From Sphingomonas sp. PAMC 26605 (lineage in GTDB: Bacteria; Pseudomonadota; Alphaproteobacteria; Sphingomonadales; Sphingomonadaceae): a stretch of 45,631 bases of DNA. Of the stretch, positions 9,501-18,529 are shown in pieces. The notes below the pieces were generated by a model. That model saw only the letters and a list, made by a program, of their open reading frames with translations, was not told the DNA's origin and did not search any database. Positions within the stretch are counted from its first letter, which is position 1, and the number at the start of each line of letters is the position of its first letter. Made by a program: the position numbers and the translations under genes. The stretch is from contig NZ_JH584241.1 in assembly GCF_000241485.1 (NCBI RefSeq), positions 3,912,485-3,958,115 on the forward strand. The letters are read 5' to 3'.

Positions 9501-10109
9501 CTACGGCTGCAAAAGCAGCAAGTCCGCCGCTTCCCTAGCGTCCTTCAGAAGCGTGTTACGCGGCGCGCCGATCTGCGCATGCATCGTCAGACCGCGCGCA
9601 AGGTCGAGGACCTGGCGCGCGCGCGTGGTGACAGGAAAGTCAGCCGGGATTTCTCCCGCGCTGATCCCGTCGCAAAAACGGCGTTCCACGAGCGCGAGGC
9701 CGCCAGCCGCGGCGTCCTTCAGGAACTGCCGGACTTCCGCGTCATCGACGAGCGGCGCTACGCACACCATCAGGCATCCCGGGACGGCCCCTTCCTCGGT
9801 CGCAATTTCGACGGCATGCCGCAGGAAGCCAGCGATGGCATCGCGAAGCGCGGGCGGCGAGAAGAGCGCCTTTGCGGCACCCGCGCCCTTGCGCTCGGCA
9901 TAGGCGCGGAGGACGCGCAGGAACAGCGTCCGCTTGTCCCCGAAGACCGAATACAGGCTTTGCCGTCCCACGCCCATGCCCGCGATGAGATCGTCGATCG
10001 CTACACCGTCATAGCTTTTCGACCAGAAAATCTGCGTCGCCTTTTGCAGCGCTTCGCTCTCGTCGAAATTTCGCGGGCGCCCTCGCGGCCTGCTCGAATT
10101 TGTCAGCAT
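9501..10109 (-). CDS. TetR/AcrR-family repressor
   Basis: A 202-residue one-component repressor. The N-terminus carries the TetR DNA-binding domain after a basic arm (RPRGRPRNFDESEAL), with recognition helix region IDDLIAGMGVGRQSLYSVFGDKRTLF. The C-terminal ligand domain resembles the TetR group with PGCLMV near its centre (VPGCLMVCVAPLVDD). It is divergent from an SDR gene, and the shared 117-base region holds a good promoter overlapping a palindrome, so it most probably represses that SDR and itself. The ligand is unknown. The ATG start is supported by the position of the basic arm. Confidence 0.88.
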   Translation of the reverse strand: MLTNSSRPRGRPRNFDESEALQKATQIFWSKSYDGVAIDDLIAGMGVGRQSLYSVFGDKRTLFLRVLRAYAERKGAGAAKALFSPPALRDAIAGFLRHAVEIATEEGAVPGCLMVCVAPLVDDAEVRQFLKDAAAGGLALVERRFCDGISAGEIPADFPVTTRARQVLDLARGLTMHAQIGAPRNTLLKDAREAADLLLLQP

Positions 10110-10124
10110 CTAGTCCAAAAATCC

Positions 10125-10153
10125 TTGACCGCGTCAATCGCCACCAATATATA
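10125..10153 (+). promoter_or_regulatory. Sigma-70-like promoter with overlapping palindrome
   Basis: TTGACC and TATATA are separated by exactly 17 bases and point towards the SDR gene at 10227. The -35 box is part of the dyad TTGAC-CGC-GTCAA (10125-10137). The 7-mer TAGTCCA also occurs as a direct repeat at 10111 and 10160, bracketing the promoter. TetR-type repression by occluding the -35 box would fit. Confidence 0.6.
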
Positions 10154-10226
10154 CGGAAGTAGTCCAGAATTAGCAAGCTGTCCCCCCGGGCTTCTGACCC
10201 GACCTTCTCTGAGCGTGGAATCAAAT

Positions 10227-11258
10227 ATGAGACAGTCAATCGCTCTCGTCACCGGCGCCACGTCCGGGCTCGGCTATGCGGCCGCCCGCTTGCTCGCGGA
10301 CGGGGGTTGGCAGGAGGTCATCGTGACGGGGCGCAGCCTGTCCACGACCCAGGAAACGGCTGCTCAGCTCGCGTCGGAGACCAAAAAGCGGGTGTTCACG
10401 CCGCTGGCGCTTGATCTGAACAAGGCCGCCACCGTCAAGTCGGTGATCGCCGAGCTCGTCAAACGCGGTCGGCCGATCGATTTTCTGCTGCTCAATGCCG
10501 GATTGGTCCCGACCAAGCAGCGCGTGATCACTGCGGAGGGGGTCGAGGCTTCTCAAGCCCCGCTGGTCGGCCATCATGAACTGGCCGTCGGCTTGCTCAA
10601 TGCCAATTTGCTGAGCCCCGACGCGCGGATCGTCATCACCAGCGCGGAGCCCGCCCGCGGGGGTGTCCCGATGTTCAAATATACCGACCTGCCGGCGTTC
10701 GCGGCAAAAGATTATGCGGGCGACTATACCGCGGCGGCCGAAGCCCTGATCCGCAGCGGACCAGAGGTGAAATACTCTCCCAACACGGCGTATGCCGATG
10801 CGAAGCTCATGATCGCGTGGTGGGCCGCGGCGCTGGCGCGCCGGCTCCCCGCCGGCATGGCCGTCTACGCTGTCTCGCCCGGTGCGTCGAACGCCACCAA
10901 TGTCGCGCGAAACGCTGGCCCATTGTTGAAGTATCTGATGATTCCGATCGTGAACCTCATTCCCGGCATGAATCAGGCGCCGGAAGTCGCGGCCAGCCGC
11001 TATATCCAGGCGTCGGCGTTCGGCACCGACGTTTCGGGGCAATTCTTCGCGTCGGCCATGGGGAAGTTTTCGGGCCCGATGGAAGTGCAGCTTCAACCAC
11101 ACCTCCTCGATGGCGCCAGTCAGGAAGCCGCCTGGCAAGCCGTCGTCAATGTCACGGGCGTCGATTTGTCGCACCCGGAATGGTTGCGAGCGGTGTCCGG
11201 AACGAGCGCCGGCCGCGGCGCGCTGGCCGCCAACGCGAGTCCGCGCCCGCGAGGCTAA
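10227..11258 (+). CDS. Short-chain dehydrogenase/reductase
   Basis: NAD(P)-dependent oxidoreductase with a Rossmann fold. The cofactor motif TGATSGLG is at the N-terminus and the catalytic pair is Tyr189-x3-Lys193 (YADAK). NAG in LLLNAGLVP is the usual structural motif. At 343 residues it is longer than classical SDRs and resembles the protochlorophyllide-reductase/retinol-dehydrogenase-like group. The substrate cannot be read from sequence. It is controlled by the upstream promoter and probably by the divergent TetR gene. A small membrane-protein gene follows after 53 bases, and a second SDR after that, suggesting one transcript. Confidence 0.85.
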   Translation: MRQSIALVTGATSGLGYAAARLLADGGWQEVIVTGRSLSTTQETAAQLASETKKRVFTPLALDLNKAATVKSVIAELVKRGRPIDFLLLNAGLVPTKQRVITAEGVEASQAPLVGHHELAVGLLNANLLSPDARIVITSAEPARGGVPMFKYTDLPAFAAKDYAGDYTAAAEALIRSGPEVKYSPNTAYADAKLMIAWWAAALARRLPAGMAVYAVSPGASNATNVARNAGPLLKYLMIPIVNLIPGMNQAPEVAASRYIQASAFGTDVSGQFFASAMGKFSGPMEVQLQPHLLDGASQEAAWQAVVNVTGVDLSHPEWLRAVSGTSAGRGALAANASPRPRG

Positions 11259-11302
11259 CCGCCACAACGCCGCGAGCCGCTCGGCAACGGTGCGAGGACC
11301 AT

Positions 11303-11316
11303 ATCATAGCTATGAT
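11303..11316. promoter_or_regulatory. 14-bp perfect palindrome over a start codon
   Basis: ATCATAGCTATGAT is fully self-complementary and includes the ATG of the following small gene. It could be a regulator site or could limit translation initiation by local pairing. There is no second copy nearby. Confidence 0.35.
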
Positions 11317-11650
11317 CAAACTCATCGTCGCCTGGCTTCCGGTCGCATTGGGCGTCGTGATGATCGGGACTGGCGCGGCCAACTTCGCCGGCCCTCCCCT
11401 GGCGCTGAAGAATTTCGCGCTGTGGGGCTATCCGGCCGGCTTTCACCGCGTCGCGGGAAGTCTGGGCGTGATGCTCGGCGTCCTTCTCATCGTTCCGGTG
11501 ACGGCGCGAGTCGGAGCCATCGGGAGCACCATTTTCATGCTGGTCGCCATCGCGACCCTGATCCGCAGCCGCGACTGGGGCCACCTGCCGGGCGCTGCGG
11601 TCCTGATGGCAGCTTTGGTGGCGGCGATCGTGATCCAACATCGCGCATAA
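11312..11650 (+). CDS. Small integral membrane protein, DoxX-like
   Basis: A 112-residue protein with about four hydrophobic helices (approximately residues 3-25, 47-65, 68-86 and 92-110). The pattern, including GTGAANF near the first helix and GFHRVAGSLGVMLG before the second, resembles the DoxX-like family of small membrane proteins often co-transcribed with SDR and other redox genes. No catalytic residues are visible. The ribosome-binding site is weak and the start codon lies within a palindrome. Placement between two SDR genes suggests membership of the TetR-controlled unit. Confidence 0.65.
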   Translation: MIKLIVAWLPVALGVVMIGTGAANFAGPPLALKNFALWGYPAGFHRVAGSLGVMLGVLLIVPVTARVGAIGSTIFMLVAIATLIRSRDWGHLPGAAVLMAALVAAIVIQHRA

Positions 11651-11710
11651 TATCACCCAAAACCGTCAAAAATTAGCAACGCAATCCTAACCTTGCGAGG
11701 GAATTTCTAC

Positions 11711-12457
11711 ATGAAACGGTACCAAGACAAAAAGGTTGTGATCATCGGCGGCACCAGCGGCATGGGGCTCGCAACGGCAAAGATGCTGATCGAGGGCGGC
11801 GCTCGCGTTCTGGTGACGGGTCGCTCGCAGGCCGGTCTGGACTCCGCGAAGCAAGCGCTTGGGGCGGACGCCATCGTGGTTTCGAGCGATGCTCGGTCGT
11901 TGACCGACATCGATGCTCTCGCCGCTCAGGTGAAGACCGAGTTCGCCACGATCGACCTGCTGTTCGTCAACGCCGGCTTCAGCATCCCGACGCCGCTCGC
12001 GAACGTGACGGAGGAGATCTATGACGAGATGTTCAACCTGAACGCCAAGGGCCCGTTCTTTGCGGTCCAGAAGCTCTCGCCGCTGATCAATCGGGGCGGC
12101 GCAGTCGTCCTCACGACGTCGATCGCCAACGTCAAGGGTCTGCCGGGGCAGGCTACGTATGGAGCCGCCAAGGCTGCGCTGCGGTCCTTCGCGCGCGTCC
12201 TCGCGACCGAGCTGTTGCCGCAAGAAATCCGCGTCAACGCGGTGTCGCCCGGCCCGATCGACACGGGCATCCTCGACAAAGTGTTCCCGACCGACGAGAT
12301 GCGCACGCATGTCAAGGAGCACACGCTCACCATGATTCCCATGAAGCGCTTCGGCACGTCGGAGGAGATCGCGAAGGCCGTCCTCTTCCTCGCGTTCGAC
12401 GCGACCTTCACGACCGGCCTCGAGATTCCGGTCGACGGTGGCTGGTCCCAGCTCTGA
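11711..12457 (+). CDS. Classical SDR oxidoreductase
   Basis: A 248-residue NAD(P)-dependent dehydrogenase. It shows the cofactor motif GGTSGMG near residue 13, NAG in LLFVNAGFS, a serine in the TTSIAN segment, and the catalytic Tyr150-x3-Lys154 (YGAAK). The C-terminal VDGGW is typical of the 3-oxoacyl-reductase-like group. The substrate is unknown. The ATG has GAGGGA upstream; a TTG six codons earlier overlaps that site and is rejected. It follows the DoxX-like gene by 60 bases. Confidence 0.9.
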   Translation: MKRYQDKKVVIIGGTSGMGLATAKMLIEGGARVLVTGRSQAGLDSAKQALGADAIVVSSDARSLTDIDALAAQVKTEFATIDLLFVNAGFSIPTPLANVTEEIYDEMFNLNAKGPFFAVQKLSPLINRGGAVVLTTSIANVKGLPGQATYGAAKAALRSFARVLATELLPQEIRVNAVSPGPIDTGILDKVFPTDEMRTHVKEHTLTMIPMKRFGTSEEIAKAVLFLAFDATFTTGLEIPVDGGWSQL

Positions 12458-12465
12458 GATCGATT

Positions 12466-12493
12466 CGGCGGCGTGGGGCCACCCTCGCCGCCG
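12466..12493. terminator. GC-rich hairpin between convergent genes
   Basis: Arms CGGCGGCG and CGCCGCCG enclose 12 bases, just after the SDR stop and before the TonB-receptor stop. There is no T-run, so it is at best a Rho-assisted or bidirectional structure. Confidence 0.4.
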
Positions 12494-12588
12494 CTTCCCC
12501 GGCCCGTGATCGCGTCCACGGCGAACCATTCGCAACCTTAGCCGGTGGGGCTTCGCCGCCCTTTCACGTATCGGTCCTGCGCGGGAGG

Positions 12589-15459
12589 TTACATCTTGTA
12601 GCTGAGACGAACGTAGCCGAACTGTCCGGGCACGTCATAGGTCGTCGGGTCAAAATTGTTCAGGCTGCAACTGCTGCAGGCCGGCGGATCTTGGTTGAAC
12701 AGATTGTTCACGCCGACGGTCAGCGAAGTGCGCCGTTCCATCCAGGACGGCGAGAAGGCGAACTGGACGTCGCCGTAGAAGCGGCTGCCAAGCCGGTTCG
12801 CGCCCGCATTCTCGGTCACGCCGCTGATATAGCGGCCGGTGAAGGACGCTGCGAAACCGCCAATCGACCAATCGATCGTGCTGTTGCCCTTGAACTTCGG
12901 GAAAGCCTGATCGGGGCTGCCGCGCTCGGTGCCAACCCGCTCGATCACGACAGCGCCGTTCGACGCGGTCAGCGTGTACTTCAACAGCCAGGTTGCATTG
13001 GCCGACAGGCCGAATACGCCGAAGCCTGTTTCCGGCGAGCGGTAGCGGAAGGTCGCGTCGATCCCGCGTGTCTTGATCCCGTCCAGATTGTCGAGCGTCG
13101 CGTCGATTTCGTTGATGAGGCCGTTGCCGGTACGAATGACCTGCGAACAGGCGGTCGGATCACCGAGCAGCGCGCAATTGTTGAGCTTCACGTTGGCGTC
13201 GAGGGCGGCGATCGCGTTGGTGACCTCGATGTCGTAATAGTTGACCTCAAGGCTGAGCGCGCGGGAGAAGCCGCTCGTCCGTGCCCATGCCGGCGAATAG
13301 ACGGCGCCAAACAAGAGGCTGCGTGATCTTTCCGGCTTCAGCTTGCGATTGCCCTTGGTCAGCACCGGTAGCTGCCCGCCCTGGTCCTCGGCGTAGCTCC
13401 CATTCGCCGGCACGCCATTGGCGATGCAATTGGCGCGGACCGTCGCATTGCTCTGGAACAGGCCACCTGCCGCGCTGGTGCAGGGGTCGTTTGCGGGGAG
13501 ATCGAACCGCGAGCGATCGCCGAACAGCTCGCCAAGGCTCGGCGCGCGGAAGCCGGTCGCGTAGGAGCCACGCAACAGCAGATCCTCGACGGGCTTCCAC
13601 AGGCCGATCGCGGTGTAGGTCGTGCTGCCGCCGCTGATCGAATAATCGGCATGGCGGACCGACCCGTTCACTTCCAGCGAATTGAAGAATGGCCGATCCT
13701 TCAGCAGCGGGATGCGAAGCTCGCCGTAGACTTCATTGGAATAATAGCGGCCTGAAGCGGGCTTCGACGGGATGTCCGCGCCGAGCCCGGCGGCGATGAT
13801 CGGATCGGGATCGAAGCTGCCGATCTGGATACGATGCTCATAACCGACCGCGAAGCCGATCGGGCCAGCGGGCAAGTCGAAAATGTCGCCGCTCAGGTTG
13901 GCGGTGTAATCGTAGAGTTGCTGGTTGCTCTTATCGCGCTCGGTGAACCCGATGTAGTTGAGCATCGCCGGCGTGATCGATCCCGCGCCGCCGAACAGGT
14001 TGAGCGGTACGCAGGCGCCGGTGCATTGCGCGACCGGGCCGAGCGCGAGCGCGACGCGGTCCGCACGAAGGTTGCCGGTGAAGCTCTGGTGCGCGTCGTT
14101 CACACCGAAGGCCGCAGTGGCGTCCCAATACCATTTGTGTTCGCCGACCGTGAACGAGCCGTCGAGCGTGGCCGAGCCGGTGAACGTGTCAACGCGCTGG
14201 TCGAAGGTGCGCTGACCGGCCTCGACGACGCGGCGGGCGATGAAGCTGTAATTCTTGTTGGGGCCCGATCCCTGCAGCGTCACCCCGAATGGATTGTACG
14301 GGTTGCTCGCGTCGACCGACAGCGTGTCGAACACGCTGCCCGCGCCGTTCCCTGCGTCGGGGCCGATGAACAGCGGCTCGAACGCCGCCTGGTTCTCCGA
14401 ATTGCGACGGTTGTACGCGGCCTTTACGCGCAGGTTCACGCTCGGGCTGAACGCCTGTTTGAAGCTGAACCACGCACCATACCGCTCCGACGGCGTCAGG
14501 ATGTAGTTATACGGCGCGAAGTTGAAGCGATCGGCGGCGGTGAACGTCCGCAGACTGGCAAGGGTGGGGTTGTTGTTGGGCGGATTTGCAATCGTGAAGT
14601 TTCCGAACGCCAGACCCGGAATCGGGCCTGCGTTGGTACGGGTATCGAAGCGCCCGTTCACCGCCGCGCTGCTGCACCCGCCGACCGGATCGGTACAGGC
14701 GGTCTGCCCAGGGTTCGGGAACAGCGAGATCGATCGATTGCTCGAGCGCACCGCTTCCTGCTTCACATAGGTTCCGCCAAACACGAAATTCGTGGTCGGC
14801 CCCTTAATGCCGTAGCTGAGCGCGTAATCCTGCGTGTGGCCATCGCCCTGGCGGAACGTCCCGAACTGCGCGGAAGCTCGCAGCCCGACCTGCTGTGCAA
14901 CGGTGATGACGTTGACCACGCCAGCGATCGCGTCCGACCCGTAGAGCGACGACGCGCCCGACTGGAGAACCTCGACCCGGTCGATCATGTTGGCGGGGAT
15001 GGTGTTGAGGTCGACCGTAGCGGGGATGCCGCTGCCGCTCGTGCCCGGCACATACCGGATCCCGTCGACCAGCACCAAGGTGCGTTTCGAACTGAGGTAG
15101 CGCAGGTCGATTTCGGCCGAGCCCGCCCCCACGCCGCCGCCGTCGGGCGGGTTGCCGAGATTGCCGCTGTTGTTGACCTTGCTGTTCAAACCGCCGCTCG
15201 CGCTGGGGATCCGCTGGAGCACGTCGGCGATCGACGACAGGCCCGTCTTTGCGACGGACGATTGGTCGATGCGCACTACTGGGCTTTCGTCGTTGAGCGG
15301 ATCGCGACGGATGCGCGACCCCGTGACGACGATATCTTCCGAGCTGGCGTCTTGCTTCGGCGTGGGATCCGCCGGGAGGACTTGCGCGTGAGCCAAAGTA
15401 GGCTCGAACAACAGCGCGGATAGCACCACGCCGCAATGCAGTATCGCTTTGAAAGTCAT
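12589..15459 (-). CDS. TonB-dependent outer-membrane receptor
   Basis: A 956-residue outer-membrane transporter. It has a signal peptide ending LAHAQ, a TonB-box-like segment EDIVVTGSRIRRD, the plug domain (IADVLQRIPSA, LVLVDGIRYVPG, IDRVEVLQSGASSLYGSDAI) and a long beta-barrel ending in a membrane-anchoring aromatic pattern (FGYVRLSYKM). The extracellular loops hold cysteine pairs (TACTDPVGGCS, QCTGACVP, CSSCS), common in large sphingomonad receptors. The ligand is not evident. A divergent secreted aminopeptidase hints at peptide or peptide-siderophore uptake. The ATG is preceded by AGGGGGAATAAA. Confidence 0.93.
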   Translation of the reverse strand: MTFKAILHCGVVLSALLFEPTLAHAQVLPADPTPKQDASSEDIVVTGSRIRRDPLNDESPVVRIDQSSVAKTGLSSIADVLQRIPSASGGLNSKVNNSGNLGNPPDGGGVGAGSAEIDLRYLSSKRTLVLVDGIRYVPGTSGSGIPATVDLNTIPANMIDRVEVLQSGASSLYGSDAIAGVVNVITVAQQVGLRASAQFGTFRQGDGHTQDYALSYGIKGPTTNFVFGGTYVKQEAVRSSNRSISLFPNPGQTACTDPVGGCSSAAVNGRFDTRTNAGPIPGLAFGNFTIANPPNNNPTLASLRTFTAADRFNFAPYNYILTPSERYGAWFSFKQAFSPSVNLRVKAAYNRRNSENQAAFEPLFIGPDAGNGAGSVFDTLSVDASNPYNPFGVTLQGSGPNKNYSFIARRVVEAGQRTFDQRVDTFTGSATLDGSFTVGEHKWYWDATAAFGVNDAHQSFTGNLRADRVALALGPVAQCTGACVPLNLFGGAGSITPAMLNYIGFTERDKSNQQLYDYTANLSGDIFDLPAGPIGFAVGYEHRIQIGSFDPDPIIAAGLGADIPSKPASGRYYSNEVYGELRIPLLKDRPFFNSLEVNGSVRHADYSISGGSTTYTAIGLWKPVEDLLLRGSYATGFRAPSLGELFGDRSRFDLPANDPCTSAAGGLFQSNATVRANCIANGVPANGSYAEDQGGQLPVLTKGNRKLKPERSRSLLFGAVYSPAWARTSGFSRALSLEVNYYDIEVTNAIAALDANVKLNNCALLGDPTACSQVIRTGNGLINEIDATLDNLDGIKTRGIDATFRYRSPETGFGVFGLSANATWLLKYTLTASNGAVVIERVGTERGSPDQAFPKFKGNSTIDWSIGGFAASFTGRYISGVTENAGANRLGSRFYGDVQFAFSPSWMERRTSLTVGVNNLFNQDPPACSSCSLNNFDPTTYDVPGQFGYVRLSYKM

Positions 15460-16336
15460 TTTATTCCCCCTGGAAGCTCATCAAAAGTGATCCTACCGGT
15501 TGAAACTGGCAATGCCGAAATGCCGCTGGGCGGCGTTGCTCGTCGCGAAATGTTACGAACTGTTGCCGTAGCGCAACAAGACTATCGCATTGCAAAACGG
15601 TGAAGCTGACGTCGAAGCAGCGCAAAAACTAGGCGTGCACGGTCGGTCATCATGGAGCCTATTGCCGGTCATCAGAGCTATCGCATCGGCACGACGTTAC
15701 AATGGCAAATGATCAGGCGCGCGATTTGCGTCCGATAGTAACTATGGCGAACTGAGCCGGACGTAGAAGGTCACGGGCGTCAACGAACGTCGGCTTTCGG
15801 GCGCTCGGATCATATTGGGAAAATGGCCAGTGAAAGACTGGCTTTGGTTCAGAGCCTTTCAGCCCATCTCAAGTGCGGCCATTCGCTCATCAACGTATCA
15901 ACTTCGATTGGTCGGACCAGAGATCGCGCAGACGCGGCCAAAGCGGCACGGTCGCTGCCTATGATAGCGGTCGACCACCGGCCTCGGCTGTCGGTACCGT
16001 ACGCCGTGGCGGCATCGCCTCACGATTCGTCTTCGGGCACTGCCCCAGGATTGATCGGCACGTCCCTGCACCAAGCAGGTGGAATATTGAAAAGCGCACA
16101 GATGTAGCAGTGGCGCGCATGGCTATGGTCGCTATCCAACGACGTCGCTCCCGATGCCCCCGGCAAAAGTTCATGGTAGAAGTGCCTGGAAAACGAGGGT
16201 GGCACACGTCGCGCTTGCAACAGCGCGACGCCATACCAAGCGATCTGATCTCCGTCGCCGCTGAAACACCACGCCCTTGCCACAGAGCGCCCGAAGCCCG
16301 AAGCCGAGCCATCATGCGTTGCCTCGAGGTATCCCA
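15460..16336. other. 877-base divergent intergenic region
   Basis: Lies between the TonB receptor and the M1 peptidase, both transcribed away from it. It must hold both promoters. I see a dyad at 15561-15578 (TGTTGC-CGTAGC-GCAACA) that could be an operator for the receptor. Open frames in the right half lack ribosome-binding sites or recognisable motifs. No RNA gene is apparent. Confidence 0.5.
15561..15578. promoter_or_regulatory. Dyad TGTTGC-N6-GCAACA upstream of the TonB receptor
   Basis: Perfect 6-bp half-sites separated by six bases, about 100 bases upstream of the receptor start codon. Spacing and size fit a dimeric repressor or activator, but no regulator gene is adjacent. Confidence 0.3.
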
Positions 16337-18211
16337 ATGCGCAAACTTCTGATCATTCCCGCGGCGCTCGTCGTGACCGCCCCAGCCGCAGCGCACGACG
16401 CGCCCTCACAGATCCTGACGACGCCAGAGGCCAGAGACGATCTGACGTACGCGCTTCCACAGGTCGCCCGCGTCACGCATGTCGATCTTGATCTGACGGC
16501 CGACTTCCCCGCACGCGTCATGCGCGGGACCGCGGCGCTCGACATACTCGCGGCGCCAGGTGCCACCGAGATCGTCCTCGATGACAACAAGCTGGTCATC
16601 GCCAAGATTACCGATGCGGCCGGCAGGTCGCTGAAATGGTCGGTGGGACGGTACTCCAGCTACAAGGGTGCGCCTTTGACCGTCCAGATCGGGACGGCGC
16701 GGCGCATCGTCATCACCTATCAGTCCGATCCAAGCGCGAGTGCGCTCGGCTGGTTGTCGCCGCCGCTGACGGCAGGCAAGGTAAAACCCTACCTTTTCAG
16801 CCAAGGCGAATCGATCAACAACCGGAGTTGGATACCAACCCAGGACAGTCCCGGTATCCGGCAAAGCTGGTCGGCCAAAATCACCGTACCGTCGGATCTC
16901 GTCGCGGTGATGAGTGCGGAACGCCTGACCCCGGCGGGAGAGGCGGCCGCGCCCGGCTGGCGGAGCTACCGTTTCCGCATGGACCACAATGTCCCGCCAT
17001 ACCTGATCGCGCTGGCGGTGGGCGACATCCGCTTCACGTCGATCGATCGCCGTTCGGGCGTCTATGCTGAGCCCAGCGTGCTGGCGCGCGACGCCGCCGA
17101 GCTTTCGGATACCGGTAGGATGGTGACCACGGCGGAGCGACTGTACGGCAAGTATCGCTGGGGCCGCTACGACGTGTTGGTCCTCCCGCCGTCATTCCCG
17201 TTCGGGGGCATGGAGAATCCGACGCTGACGTTCGCGACGCCGACGATTATCACCGGCGACAAGTCGAACGTCGATGTCATTGCCCATGAGCTGGCACACA
17301 GCTGGTCGGGGAATCTCGTGACGAACGCTACCTGGTCCGACTCTTGGCTCAACGAGGGCTTCACGACCTATTTCGAGAACCGCATCGACGAGGCGCTTTA
17401 TGGCAAGGAGCGCGCCGCGACACTCGCCGATCTGCTGTGGGACAACCTCCAGCGCGATCTCCAGGGCGCACCGAGTCCTGAAGCGACGCGGCTGCACGGC
17501 AAGCCGGAAGGCGTCTACGGAGAGCTGGACTACACCAAGGGCTCGACGTTCCTGCGGACGATCGAATATGCCGTCGGCCGATCCCGCTGGGACGCCTATC
17601 TCACCGGCTATTTCGAGCGCCACGCGTTTCAACCGCAGACCACGGCGGGTTTCCTAACGGATCTGCGCGCGACTCTGATCAAGGGTGATGCCGCGCTCGA
17701 AGCCAAGCTCGATCTCGACGAATGGGTCTACGGAATCGGACTGCCCGCCAATGCGGTGCACGTCCGCTCCGCAACGCTGGCGAAGATCGACGAGACGCTC
17801 GCACGCGTGTCGGGCGGCGCCCCGATCGCATCGATCGACACCTCGCGGTGGTCGACGCAGGAATGGCTGCGCTTTCTTAACGGCCTTCCGCGCCGCCAAA
17901 CCGCTGCCCGGCTGGGTGAGTTGGATCGCACCTTGAAGCTGTCGACCTCGGCCAACGCCTACATCCGTTCCGCTTGGCTCGTTCTGGCAATCGGCAATCG
18001 ATACGATCCGGTGATCCCCTCGATTGCACAATTCCTTCCCAGTGTCGGCCGCGGCCTTCTTATCCTGCCCGTCTATCGCGCGCTGATCGCGCAGGCCGAT
18101 TGGGGGATGCCGATCGCCCGGCAAGACTATGCGCTCGCTCGGCCTGGCTATCACCCGACCATCGCGTCCGCGATCGACGGGATATTGAAAAGCGGGTCGA
18201 CGCCCCCGTGA
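16337..18211 (+). CDS. Secreted M1-family metallo-aminopeptidase
   Basis: Zinc aminopeptidase that removes N-terminal residues from peptides, probably in the periplasm because of the signal peptide (MRKLLIIPAALVVTAPAAAHA). The substrate motif GGMENP is at residues 290-295. The zinc site is H317-E318-x2-H321 with the third ligand E340, exactly the HExxH-x18-E of the M1 family, in the wording HELAHSWSGN and NEGFTTYFE. At 624 residues it resembles the leukotriene-A4-hydrolase/cold-active aminopeptidase branch more than PepN. The chosen ATG has GAGG eight bases upstream and directly begins the signal peptide. It is divergent from the TonB receptor. Confidence 0.92.
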   Translation: MRKLLIIPAALVVTAPAAAHDAPSQILTTPEARDDLTYALPQVARVTHVDLDLTADFPARVMRGTAALDILAAPGATEIVLDDNKLVIAKITDAAGRSLKWSVGRYSSYKGAPLTVQIGTARRIVITYQSDPSASALGWLSPPLTAGKVKPYLFSQGESINNRSWIPTQDSPGIRQSWSAKITVPSDLVAVMSAERLTPAGEAAAPGWRSYRFRMDHNVPPYLIALAVGDIRFTSIDRRSGVYAEPSVLARDAAELSDTGRMVTTAERLYGKYRWGRYDVLVLPPSFPFGGMENPTLTFATPTIITGDKSNVDVIAHELAHSWSGNLVTNATWSDSWLNEGFTTYFENRIDEALYGKERAATLADLLWDNLQRDLQGAPSPEATRLHGKPEGVYGELDYTKGSTFLRTIEYAVGRSRWDAYLTGYFERHAFQPQTTAGFLTDLRATLIKGDAALEAKLDLDEWVYGIGLPANAVHVRSATLAKIDETLARVSGGAPIASIDTSRWSTQEWLRFLNGLPRRQTAARLGELDRTLKLSTSANAYIRSAWLVLAIGNRYDPVIPSIAQFLPSVGRGLLILPVYRALIAQADWGMPIARQDYALARPGYHPTIASAIDGILKSGSTPP

Positions 18212-18469
18212 TCACCGCCAGCCGAACGCACAGCAGCCACTGGTGGCGTGAACGTGGTTCCCCACAGCCATTCCCCGACGAAGGACCGCCGCTGGGTCAC
18301 GATCGCCTGCATCAGCGATAAGATCTTCGAGCGACTCCTTAAGGCGATGGGAGAGCCGGAGGGTCGCGGTGCGCACCTCTTCTGCCGGCAACCCGTCATA
18401 CCGCGCGCGGCCGGTCAACGGACTGTCGAGGTGAATGTCAGCCGCATGGAGGAAACGAAACGTACGCAT
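18212..18469 (-). pseudogene. 5' remnant of a YhaO/SbcD-like DNA repair nuclease gene
   Basis: The first about 35 residues (MRTFRFLHAADIHLDSPLTG then RARYDGLPAEEVRTAT) match the start of the calcineurin-type metallophosphoesterase YhaO, including the first metal motif DxH in AADIHLD. After RTAT the expected continuation with the GDLYDG motif is lost, and the frame runs on as unrelated sequence to a stop at 85 residues. Intact family members are around 400 residues. The remnant points away from the helicase gene and its ATG lies 60 bases from that gene's start. This suggests the locus was broken when the helicase region was inserted or rearranged. Confidence 0.75.
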
Positions 18470-18529
18470 CTCTTTCAACTATCGCCATTTGTTGGCAGCT
18501 TGGAAAAAGGCGGCAAAGGGACATCGATC

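Noticed and set aside
9579..10226. Upstream extension of the first SDR frame
   Set aside because: It runs antisense through the TetR gene; the SDR homology, promoter and start all lie downstream, at 10227.
15823..16336. Open frames on both strands before the M1 peptidase
   Set aside because: No ribosome site, no recognisable domain, and compositions like shadow frames.
18248..18529. Longer N-terminus for the DUF4011 protein
   Set aside because: These codons overlap the yhaO remnant on the other strand, and a better ribosome site precedes the ATG at 18530.
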